Origin: Thermoplasmata archaeon
GTDB taxonomy: Archaea > Thermoplasmatota > Thermoplasmata > Lutacidiplasmatales > UBA184
NCBI GenBank assembly: GCA_021823085.1
Contig: JAKAPG010000097.1
Location: 1 to 6,309 of the forward strand
DNA: 6,309 bases
Direction of reading: 5' to 3'
The notes under the pieces were generated by a model, which saw nothing but the letters and a program-made list of their open reading frames with translations, made no database searches and was not told where the DNA came from. Shown here piece by piece: positions 1 to 5,170 of the stretch (the first letter of the stretch is position 1; each line of letters opens with the position of its first letter). Both the position numbers and the translations under genes were made by a program.

Positions 1-1
1 T

Positions 2-532
2 TCCGATCTGTTCAAGCTCTTCTACCTCGCGCATCGCTATCCGATCCTGCGCCCCGGGGATCGCGTTCTCGACCTCGGGGCCGCCCCCGGTGGCTGGGCG
101 ATGGCCGCGCTGGATCTCACAGCGCCCGACGGCGAAGTGGTCGGAGTGGACCTCCGGAAGATCGAGCCGGCCCCCCGGCTCACCGTCGTCCGAGGACGCG
201 TGGGAGATGCCGATCTCGTCGGACGCCTCGGCGGGAGAGAGTTCGACACCGTCCTTTCGGACATGTCCCCACGCATCAGCGGAGCGTACGCCACGGACCA
301 CGCTCGTTCGGTCGAGCTCGTGCGGGTGGCCGCGCAACTCGCCCACGAGGTCCTCGCGGAGGGAGGGTCGTTCGTCGCCAAGCTGTTCGACGGTGACCTG
401 CGTCCGGAGCTCGAGGCAGAGCTGGCCCGGCGGTTCCGCACGCTCGATCGGACGAAGCCGCCGGCCTCCCGCAGCCCGTCGAGCGAGATGTACCTGATCG
501 GACTCGAGCACCGGCCGGCCCAGACTCCCTAG
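2..532 (+). CDS. rlmE: FtsJ/RlmE-family 23S rRNA (uridine-2'-O)-methyltransferase, 5' end cut by window
   Basis: SAM-dependent methyltransferase of the RrmJ/FtsJ family, which 2'-O-methylates a uridine in the A-loop of 23S rRNA in the assembling large subunit. The visible 176 residues hold the SAM-binding motif LDLGAAPGGW (about bases 71-100) and the motif I-following acidic loop VVGVDLRKIEP. All four members of the family's K-D-K-E catalytic tetrad can be placed: Lys in FKLFYL (bases 14-16), Asp in LSDMSP (260-262), Lys in FVAKLFDGD and Glu in SSEMYLIG. Only the N-terminal few dozen residues are missing, off the left edge, so the start codon cannot be given. The frame is open from base 2 and ends at TAG 530-532. 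There is no TRAM or other C-terminal extension. The next gene has its own promoter, so this gene probably belongs to an upstream transcript. The family assignment is secure; the exact target nucleotide is inferred from the family. Confidence 0.93.
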   Translation, partial: SDLFKLFYLAHRYPILRPGDRVLDLGAAPGGWAMAALDLTAPDGEVVGVDLRKIEPAPRLTVVRGRVGDADLVGRLGGREFDTVLSDMSPRISGAYATDHARSVELVRVAAQLAHEVLAEGGSFVAKLFDGDLRPELEAELARRFRTLDRTKPPASRSPSSEMYLIGLEHRPAQTP

Positions 533-570
533 AAGGGCTCGACGGGAGTCACCTCGATCTCCCTGCTCGG

Positions 571-580
571 GATATATAGA
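571..580 (+). promoter_or_regulatory. Archaeal TATA box for the endonuclease IV-like/hexuloisomerase unit
   Basis: GATATATAGA is an AT-only island in GC-rich DNA, inside the 93-base gap after the methyltransferase. With the usual 25-27 base spacing, transcription would start near base 602. That leaves a leader of about 24 bases before the GTG at 626, with a GAGG (611-614) 11 bases upstream of the start that could act as a weak Shine-Dalgarno site. The placement is inferred from archaeal promoter geometry. Confidence 0.6.
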
Positions 581-625
581 ACGATGAGATGAGCCCGTTC
601 CGCCGTTTTTGAGGGTTGACTATTC

Positions 626-1822
626 GTGATCCGTTTCGGACCGGCGGGGATCCCTCTCTCCTGCAAAGGGCGCACTTTGCGCGACGGAATCGCCGACGTA
701 CACCACCTCGGGTTGGCCGCGCTCGAAGCCCAGTTTATCAAGGTGAATCCGCTCCAACGTGTCGCTCTCGAGGAGGAGGTAGGGAAGCGCCCGCGCGACC
801 TCGTTCAGCAGCTGGCGATCGCGGTCGGCGCGACCGCGCTCGATGCCGCCGAGCCTACGCTCGGCACGCTGACCGCGCCGATCAAGAAGCACGACACCGT
901 GACGACACTCACGACGAGCCTCGCGAAGGACTACGCCGACCTTCAGACGACGAGGGCGCTCGCGCGCTCCCTCGACGTCGAACTCATGTTGCACGCACCG
1001 TACTACGTCGACTTCTTTGGTAGCTCCGAAGCGCGCGTGCGGTCCACTCGGCAGATCCAGTGGGCCGGCGTGCTTGCCGAGGGGTTGGGGGCGCGCTACC
1101 TTGTGACCCATCTTGGGTTCTACGGCCCCGCCTCGCGCGAGGCCTCCTTCGATGCGATGGCCAGGATCCTCGGAGAGCTCTCGCGTTGGCTTACGACGTA
1201 CACTCACGGAGGTACGCGTCTCGCGATCGAACCGAGCGGGCACCCGGATGTCTTCGGCTCTCGGCAGGAGATCCTCGCCCTCTCCCGGAAGGTCCGGGGC
1301 ATCGTCCCGGTGCTCAACGTGCCGCACATCATGGCCCGGGAGAGGATCCCTCTCGAGAAGCCCGAAGATTACGCACCGCTCGTCGAGGAGTTCCGGTCCG
1401 CGAGCGGCGGAACGCTCTACCTCAATTTCTCCGGGGTCGAGTACTTCGGTCCCGGCGTCATGCGACTCACCCCGGTCAAGCGGGGCATGATCCGCTTCGA
1501 CCCGCTCGCGGAGCTGCTGACGGAACGCGACTACGACGCGACCGTGATCTCGAGCTCGCCGCTCCTCGAGCACGACGCGATGTCGATGAAGCTCCTGTAC
1601 GAACGGGCGCTGACGCGTCGTTGGATGCGGAAGCACGCTCCCCCATCGCCCGCTCGTCCGGCAGCGAGGGTCCCTCCCGCCGCGAAGCCCCCTGCCACGC
1701 GCCCGGCTCCCCCTCGCGGGAGGGCGCGAACGACTCGGCCCTCCCACCCAACAGCAAAAGCGAAAGCCCATCCGCGCCCTCGCACCCGATCGCACAAGGC
1801 GGGTCATGGCCGATCGCACTGA
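626..1822 (+). CDS. Divergent endonuclease IV-like TIM-barrel protein (AP endonuclease 2 family) with basic C-terminal tail
   Basis: A 398-residue protein of the archaeal endonuclease IV/xylose isomerase-like TIM-barrel family. The GTG start is chosen because the N-terminus MIRFGPAGIP matches the family start and a stop (TGA 617-619) lies just upstream. Family landmarks in order: HAPYYVDF (His123), VTHLGFYG (His162), AIEPSG (Glu202), LNVPHIMAR (Asn231, His234), YLNFSGVEY (265-273) and VISSSPLLEHDAMSMK (307-322). Endonuclease IV binds three zinc ions and cuts DNA 5' of abasic sites. Here the residues usually Asp, His and Glu in the last three motifs appear as Asn231, Asn267 and Ser310, and the late Glu/His motif is absent, so ordinary AP-endonuclease activity is doubtful. 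From about residue 337 to the end runs a tail of some 62 residues rich in Pro, Arg, Ala and Lys, with no acidic residue, probably disordered and able to bind nucleic acid. The gene overlaps the next by 17 bases, so translation is probably coupled. Fold family is fairly sure; function is not. Confidence 0.8.
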   Translation: MIRFGPAGIPLSCKGRTLRDGIADVHHLGLAALEAQFIKVNPLQRVALEEEVGKRPRDLVQQLAIAVGATALDAAEPTLGTLTAPIKKHDTVTTLTTSLAKDYADLQTTRALARSLDVELMLHAPYYVDFFGSSEARVRSTRQIQWAGVLAEGLGARYLVTHLGFYGPASREASFDAMARILGELSRWLTTYTHGGTRLAIEPSGHPDVFGSRQEILALSRKVRGIVPVLNVPHIMARERIPLEKPEDYAPLVEEFRSASGGTLYLNFSGVEYFGPGVMRLTPVKRGMIRFDPLAELLTERDYDATVISSSPLLEHDAMSMKLLYERALTRRWMRKHAPPSPARPAARVPPAAKPPATRPAPPRGRARTTRPSHPTAKAKAHPRPRTRSHKAGHGRSH

Positions 1823-2372
1823 CCGGACCGCGTTTCTGCGCGCCGACGAGTACATCGCCGAGCGCGCGCGCACGGCGCTTGCGCAGATCGACCCGATCCT
1901 GCTGCAACGCATCCTCGAGCTGCTGGCCCGAGCCCCGAAGGTCTTCGTGTACGGGGCGGGGCGTAGTGGGATCATCGGTCGCGCGCTCGCGATGCGGCTC
2001 GTGCAGGCCGGCCTCTCGGCGTACGTGATCGGGGAGAGCGTCACGCCGATCGTTCAAAGGGGCGACCTCGTGATCATCTTCTCGAACCGAGGCGAGAGCT
2101 ACTCGAGCATCCAGACCGCGAACATCGTTCGCCGCGAGGGCGCGGAGCTGATCGTGGTCACGGGTCGGTCGAGCTCGAAGCTCGCGCATGCGGCGACCGT
2201 TCTCGTCGCTCTCCAATTTCCCGATGACCCGGATCGGCCGCTTCTCGCGCCGCTCGGCACGGTCTTCGAGGCCGCGAGCCTCCGCTTCGGCGACGCGCTC
2301 GTCGCGGAGTGGATGCATGTGCGCGGCGAGACGGAAGAATCGATGCGACGCCGCCACGCCATCATGGTCTAG
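1806..2372 (+). CDS. hxlB: 6-phospho-3-hexuloisomerase (SIS domain)
   Basis: A 188-residue single SIS-domain protein of the PHI family, which interconverts D-arabino-hex-3-ulose 6-phosphate and fructose 6-phosphate. In archaea lacking an oxidative pentose phosphate route, PHI with hexulose-phosphate synthase makes ribulose 5-phosphate from fructose 6-phosphate. Visible: a helical N-terminus, the phosphosugar loop VYGAGRSGIIGRALAMRL (48-65), GESVTP (76-81), the strand LVIIFSNRGES (88-98), the PHI-specific APLGTVFE with Glu155, and a terminal RRHAIMV with His184, like the RH near the C-terminus of the Methanocaldococcus MJ1247 enzyme. Length matches the family (about 180-200). The usual SGSG loop reads SNRG here (93-96). 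The ATG lies inside the 3' end of the endonuclease IV-like gene, so the two are co-transcribed. No hexulose-phosphate synthase gene is in the window. A generic SIS sugar isomerase is the alternative. Confidence 0.87.
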   Translation: MADRTDRTAFLRADEYIAERARTALAQIDPILLQRILELLARAPKVFVYGAGRSGIIGRALAMRLVQAGLSAYVIGESVTPIVQRGDLVIIFSNRGESYSSIQTANIVRREGAELIVVTGRSSSKLAHAATVLVALQFPDDPDRPLLAPLGTVFEAASLRFGDALVAEWMHVRGETEESMRRRHAIMV

Positions 2373-2383
2373 CCCGTTTCCGG

Positions 2384-2396
2384 CGGAATCTTTAAA
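2384..2396 (+). promoter_or_regulatory. TATA box with BRE-like purines for a leaderless arginine decarboxylase transcript
   Basis: TTTAAA at 2391-2396 lies in the 46-base gap after the hexuloisomerase stop and is preceded by GGAA (2385-2388), like the purine-rich archaeal TFB-recognition element. The centre of the box is about 26 bases from the GTG at 2419, so predicted transcription start and start codon coincide. No Shine-Dalgarno sequence precedes that GTG. This supports a leaderless mRNA and fixes the otherwise unclear start of the gene. Confidence 0.6.
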
Positions 2397-2418
2397 CTCA
2401 CCCGGCTCTCGACCGGAT

Positions 2419-2925
2419 GTGCCACGTGAGGCGGGTCGCCCGGCGCGTCCGGGCTCGCTGATTCCGGTACCGACTCGGTTTTTCGTTACGAGCGGCAAGG
2501 GGATCAACAAGACGAGCGAGCTCAACGCCTTCGACCTCGCCCTGCTCGACGGCCGGATCGGCGAGCAGAACCTCGTCAGCGTTTCCAGCGTCCTCCCGAT
2601 CGGAATCCGCCAGGTCGATCGGATCGCACTCGAGCGTGGAGCGATCACGCACTGCGTGCTCGCCCGCCACGGGGGCGGCGAGGGCGAGGTCATCAGTGCC
2701 GGGATCGCCTACGGCTTCCGCACCGATGGCCAGGGCGGCTACGTGGCCGAGGGTCATCTCCACGGGACGCAGAAGTCGCTCAAGGAGTTCCTGAAGTGGC
2801 GCATGGAGGAGATCGCGCACTTCCGCGGCGTCGAGCTGAGGCGGATCCACTACCGGACCGAAGAGCTCGTGATCCCGATGGACCACTACGGTGTCTGCAT
2901 CGCAGCGTGCGTGTTTCTTCCCTAA
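2419..2925 (+). CDS. pdaD: Pyruvoyl-dependent arginine decarboxylase proenzyme
   Basis: Decarboxylates arginine to agmatine, the first step of archaeal polyamine synthesis and the source of agmatine for tRNA-Ile2 agmatidine. The proenzyme cuts itself between two serines: the second becomes the pyruvoyl cofactor at the N-terminus of the alpha subunit. Here NLVSVSSVLP places the cut between Ser56 and Ser57, giving a beta chain of 56 and an alpha chain of 112 residues. Other family marks are VTSGKG (23-28), ELNAFDLALL with Asp39, Asn51 five residues before Ser56, and YVAEGHLHG with Glu111, matching Asp35, Asn47 and Glu109 of the Methanocaldococcus enzyme by position in motif. The 168-residue length is normal. 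The GTG at 2419 is the only usable start before the conserved region and sits where the TTTAAA promoter would begin transcription. It adds about 14 Arg/Pro-rich residues before the conserved IPVPTRFF. The 3' end faces the SCP2 gene across 8 bases. Confidence 0.92.
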   Translation: MPREAGRPARPGSLIPVPTRFFVTSGKGINKTSELNAFDLALLDGRIGEQNLVSVSSVLPIGIRQVDRIALERGAITHCVLARHGGGEGEVISAGIAYGFRTDGQGGYVAEGHLHGTQKSLKEFLKWRMEEIAHFRGVELRRIHYRTEELVIPMDHYGVCIAACVFLP

Positions 2926-2933
2926 CGGCGTTC

Positions 2934-3275
2934 CTACAGGAGCTTTCGGAACAGCAGTTTGTCCTCGAGGCTTCCCTCGAGCTTCAGACGCCCGGTCACG
3001 ATCGCCTTCATCGGACCGATGTCCTTGGAAACGAGCCCGCGGAACGTATCGGGATCCGTTCGGATCGTGACATCGGCCCTGGCCGGAGCCGAGCTGCGCA
3101 GGTTCTCCAAACGCCCGCCCCGAAGATCGACAGCGTAGGTCTCCGTGGTGGACAACCGAATTGCGATGGTGCGCTCAATCCCCGAGAGCTCCTGCGCGAC
3201 GGCCGGGTTGCGCTCGGCATGCCGGTTGAACCGGTCCACGACGGCGGCGAGCGTGGCCTCGATGTCCGCGCTCAT
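2934..3275 (-). CDS. Small SCP2 sterol-binding-domain protein
   Basis: A 113-residue protein consisting of one SCP2 (sterol carrier protein 2) domain, a fold with a hydrophobic lipid-binding groove. The pattern runs: N-terminal helix (residues 4-20), a beta sheet including RTIAIRL and TYAVDLRGGRLENL, ADVTIRTDPDTFRGLVSK (67-84), and the family-typical C-terminal AIVTGRLKLEGSL (91-103) followed by DKLLFRKLL. There is no signal peptide or membrane segment, so it is probably cytosolic. Archaea make no sterols in most lineages, so the ligand is unknown; isoprenoid or fatty acyl compounds are guesses. The ATG is chosen because it overlaps the RNase HII stop as ATGA, which implies translational coupling downstream of RNase HII. 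Reading further upstream in this frame runs antisense to nothing conserved and over the RNase HII gene, so a longer form is unlikely. Its relation to RNA/DNA hybrid removal is not evident. Confidence 0.85.
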   Translation of the reverse strand: MSADIEATLAAVVDRFNRHAERNPAVAQELSGIERTIAIRLSTTETYAVDLRGGRLENLRSSAPARADVTIRTDPDTFRGLVSKDIGPMKAIVTGRLKLEGSLEDKLLFRKLL

Positions 3276-3934
3276 CCTTCGAACTGTTCGAGCCGTCGAG
3301 TCGAACGTTCGCGCATAAGTCTTTTCGTCGGAGCCCAGGACCTGCGCAACCAACCGATGGTTCGATCCCCTCGAGACGCCGTCCACCGGCGGACGAAGTC
3401 CATCGTGTGCGGGTCGGAGGGGTACCCGCTCCCGATCGGCTCTCCGATCTCCGCGGCGAGGGCCGCGATGGCTCGATCCCGTTCGACCTTGGCCACGATC
3501 GAGGCCGCGCCTACCACGAGGTCGTCGCGATCCATGTGGTGGCGCGCCGTCACGGGCGCCGGGTGGCCCGAGCGAGCCCGCAAGGTCCGCGCGAACCGTC
3601 GGACGTTGGGATCGCACGCGTCGGCCCGGGTCTCCCCGGGGCACACGGCGCGCACCAGTTGGGCGAACGCCTCGATCTCGAGATCGTTCAATCCGTGCTT
3701 CGCCACGGCCGCGTCGATCTGGGACGGCCCCAGACGGACGGTCCGGCACTCGCCGAGCCTCCCGAGCTCGGAGTAGATCTCCTCGCGACGTCGGCCGGGG
3801 AGCAGTTTCGAGTCACGAACCCCGAGTTCCGAGAGCCGGGGGATCTCCTCCGCGGCGATGGAGAAGCCGCCCACGACCAAGGGACCGATGATCGAGCCCC
3901 TTCCGGCTTCGTCTAAGCCGAGGACCGACCGCAC
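3272..3934 (-). CDS. rnhB: Ribonuclease HII
   Basis: Cuts the RNA strand of RNA/DNA hybrids and removes misincorporated ribonucleotides from DNA. The 220-residue length and motif order match archaeal RNase HII. Catalytic acids visible: Asp8 and Glu9 in LGLDEAGRG, Asp105 in RADACDPNVRRF, and Asp135 in HHMDRDD; the last two share numbering with the Thermococcus kodakarensis enzyme as I recall it. Also present are RDSKLL (40-45), VGAASIVAKVERDRAI (141-156) and the archaeal GSGYPSDPHT (168-177). The residue after GRG is Ser instead of the common Pro. The start is GTG (3934-3932), giving the standard short N-terminus before the DEAGRG strand; a GAGG seven bases upstream (forward 3942-3945) supports it. 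It is first in a minus-strand pair with the SCP2 gene (4-base overlap). All catalytic residues are intact, so it should be active. Confidence 0.95.
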   Translation of the reverse strand: MRSVLGLDEAGRGSIIGPLVVGGFSIAAEEIPRLSELGVRDSKLLPGRRREEIYSELGRLGECRTVRLGPSQIDAAVAKHGLNDLEIEAFAQLVRAVCPGETRADACDPNVRRFARTLRARSGHPAPVTARHHMDRDDLVVGAASIVAKVERDRAIAALAAEIGEPIGSGYPSDPHTMDFVRRWTASRGDRTIGWLRRSWAPTKRLMRERSTRRLEQFEG

Positions 3935-3966
3935 GCCTTCGCCTCGTGCGGAGAAGGCGGGCCGGG

Positions 3967-3974
3967 TTATCTAT
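3967..3974 (-). promoter_or_regulatory. Putative TATA box for the rnhB-SCP2 pair
   Basis: On the minus strand this reads ATAGATAA, preceded by the purine-rich GGGAGAG, which resembles a TFB-recognition element. Its centre is about 27 bases from forward position 3944. The leader would then be only about 10 bases and would contain the GAGG Shine-Dalgarno-like site before the GTG at 3934. It is the only clear AT-rich stretch near this start; geometry is inferred. Confidence 0.5.
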
Positions 3975-4016
3975 CTCTCCCTCGGGCGAGAGCGGGCGTC
4001 GCACCCCGTGAGGAGT

Positions 4017-4220
4017 TCAACCGAAGCGCGGGCGCAGGGGCGCTCCGCCCAACCCCGAGGTGACGACCCCGTCCGCGCGGCCGAGCACCGACAGGAACCC
4101 AACGTTCGCCTCTCGCATCCTCTCGGCAACCCCGGCGCAGGTGTCCGAGCGTTGGCACACGAGGACATCGCTCGTCAACGCCGTTAGGTCAGGAGCAGTT
4201 GAGGCGCAGGCCGGTGCCAC
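4017..4220 (-). pseudogene. CBS-domain remnant or very small CBS protein
   Basis: The minus-strand frame from a GTG at 4220 to TGA at 4017-4019 encodes 67 residues. Its middle reads LTSDVLVCQRSDTCAGVAER followed by MREANVGFLSVL. This fits the first half of a CBS domain: the usual pattern is a strand with T-x-D-V, then V-x-x-x-D-T, a helix with A-x-x-M-x-E, then N-V-G-x-L-P-V-V. After VL the expected DGRLVGIVT-type segment is shortened to ADGVVTSGL, as if about four residues had been lost in frame, and the chain ends in a short Pro/Arg/Gly tail without a second CBS motif. Working CBS modules normally pair two motifs and bind adenosyl ligands. It may be a decayed relic of a larger regulatory protein or a single-motif protein that dimerises. 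The start codon is uncertain, because the nearest TATA-like box is slightly too close for a leaderless start there. Confidence 0.4.
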
Positions 4221-4239
4221 GGCATGTCGATGCCGAGAC

Positions 4240-4247
4240 CATATGTA
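4240..4247 (+). promoter_or_regulatory. TATA-like box for the KDG aldolase/glucose dehydrogenase operon
   Basis: CATATGTA is the most AT-rich spot in front of the operon. Its centre lies about 27 bases before the ATG at 4270, so transcription would begin at or within a base of the start codon and the mRNA would be leaderless. No Shine-Dalgarno motif is seen before 4270, in agreement. The core CATATG is a palindrome and could in principle be read in both directions. Confidence 0.5.
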
Positions 4248-4269
4248 CGCACCATCGAATCCTCGGACG

Positions 4270-5163
4270 ATGGTGTATCGAGGATTGGTCGTTCCGCTCC
4301 CTACCCTCTTTGATGCCAAGGGCGGTCTTGACCCCGTAGCGAGCGCCGAGTTCGCCGCGGACATTCGCAAGAACGGGGCCGATCGACTGTTCGTCCTGGG
4401 CTCGCTCGGTGAGTTTCCTTCCGTTTCCTTCGACGAGCGGGAGGCGCTTGTCTCCGCGATTGTCGCTTCTCGGCCGGAAGCGAAGGATGTGTGGGTCGGG
4501 GTCGGGGCCCCGTCCACTCGGGATGCGATTCGGTACGCGAAGTCGGCCGAGAGCGCCGGCGCGAGCGCGATCGTTGCCGTCCCGCCGTACTACCTCCACC
4601 CATCCCCGGCGGCGATCGAGCGGTATTACCGTGCCATTCACGCGGCGGTGAAGCTCCCAATGTACTCCTACAACATCCCCTCCTTGGTCGGCTATTCGCT
4701 GGACTCGGCGATGGTCCATCGGCTCGCGAAGGATGGCGTGCTCGTCGGCACCAAGGACACTTCGAACTCGCTGGCCAGCGTCGGGCAGTTCCTCGCGGGA
4801 GCACCGAGCGGGTTCGAGGTCTATCCCGGGGACGATCACCTCGCGGCCGAGGGCATTCGTCTCGGCGCGGCCGGAGCGGTCATGGGCCTCGCGAACGTCC
4901 TTCCCAAGCTCGCGCGCGACCTCGTGATGGCCGCCCACAGCTCGAACGCCACCGAGACGGCCCGGCTTCAGGCCCTGATCGAGGCGCTCGAGTTCATCGT
5001 GGCGGGCGGCCCGTTCCCTGCGGCCGGAAAGTTCCTGGCGGCGCATCTCCGGAGGGCGAAGGCGGGGTACCGTGCTCCCTACGATCCGCTCACGCCCGAG
5101 GAGGAGCGGCGCGTGCTGGACCGGTGGTCGGCGTTGAAGGACCGTCTCGGCGAATTCGTCTGA
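4270..5163 (+). CDS. kdgA: 2-keto-3-deoxygluconate (KDG) aldolase, DapA/NAL superfamily
   Basis: A 297-residue class I aldolase of the dihydrodipicolinate synthase/N-acetylneuraminate lyase superfamily. Visible: LGSLGEF (43-49, the GxxGE carboxylate-binding loop), VPPYY (104-108), YSYNIPSLVG with Tyr134, and GTKDTSNS with the Schiff-base Lys162, then the YPGDDH and GAAGAVMGLANVLP loops (185-212). Dihydrodipicolinate synthase needs an Arg in the YNVPxRTG motif (Arg138 in E. coli); here that position is Leu139, which argues against lysine synthesis. Adjacency to glucose dehydrogenase points to cleavage of KDG, possibly also KDGal or phospho-KDG, into pyruvate and glyceraldehyde (or its phosphate) in the archaeal Entner-Doudoroff pathway. 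The start at 4270 gives the normal family N-terminus. An in-frame ATG at 4243 and further extension to 4060 are rejected because they run through the promoter and the intergenic region. Substrate is inferred from context; another keto-acid lyase of the family is possible. Confidence 0.85.
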   Translation: MVYRGLVVPLPTLFDAKGGLDPVASAEFAADIRKNGADRLFVLGSLGEFPSVSFDEREALVSAIVASRPEAKDVWVGVGAPSTRDAIRYAKSAESAGASAIVAVPPYYLHPSPAAIERYYRAIHAAVKLPMYSYNIPSLVGYSLDSAMVHRLAKDGVLVGTKDTSNSLASVGQFLAGAPSGFEVYPGDDHLAAEGIRLGAAGAVMGLANVLPKLARDLVMAAHSSNATETARLQALIEALEFIVAGGPFPAAGKFLAAHLRRAKAGYRAPYDPLTPEEERRVLDRWSALKDRLGEFV

Positions 5164-5170
5164 CACGGCC

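Larger units (their letters stand above)
3935..4269. other. Divergent intergenic region between rnhB and the KDG aldolase gene
   Basis: This 335-base stretch separates two divergently transcribed genes. It contains the rnhB promoter near 3967-3974, a CBS-domain-like coding remnant on the minus strand (4017-4220), and the CATATG box of the KDG aldolase gene at 4240-4247. I see no tRNA, no strong hairpin with a T tract, and no tandem repeat. Plus-strand reading frames across it have no recognisable protein similarity. Confidence 0.6.

Noticed and set aside
606..610. Run of five T as a transcription terminator for the methyltransferase gene
   Set aside because: It lies downstream of the next gene's TATA box, inside that gene's probable leader, and is too short to call with confidence.
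620..2044. Long minus-strand open frame opposite the endonuclease IV-like gene and hxlB
   Set aside because: It is antisense to two genes with clear family motifs, is Arg/Pro-biased like an antisense shadow in GC-rich DNA, and shows no recognisable domain.
1476..2693. Long minus-strand open frame spanning hxlB and the start of the arginine decarboxylase gene
   Set aside because: Antisense shadow without known motifs; it crosses two promoters and gene boundaries on the other strand.
3276..3749. Longer form of the SCP2 protein starting within rnhB
   Set aside because: The extra residues are an out-of-frame reading of RNase HII; the ATG at 3275 gives a complete SCP2 domain and a typical ATGA coupling.
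4060..4269. N-terminal extension of the KDG aldolase to an upstream ATG
   Set aside because: The family N-terminus begins at the ATG at 4270; the extension has no conserved sequence and would cover the promoter box and the CBS-like remnant.
4270..5163. Dihydrodipicolinate synthase (dapA)
   Set aside because: The Arg required after the YNVP motif is Leu139, and the neighbour is glucose dehydrogenase, not lysine biosynthesis.
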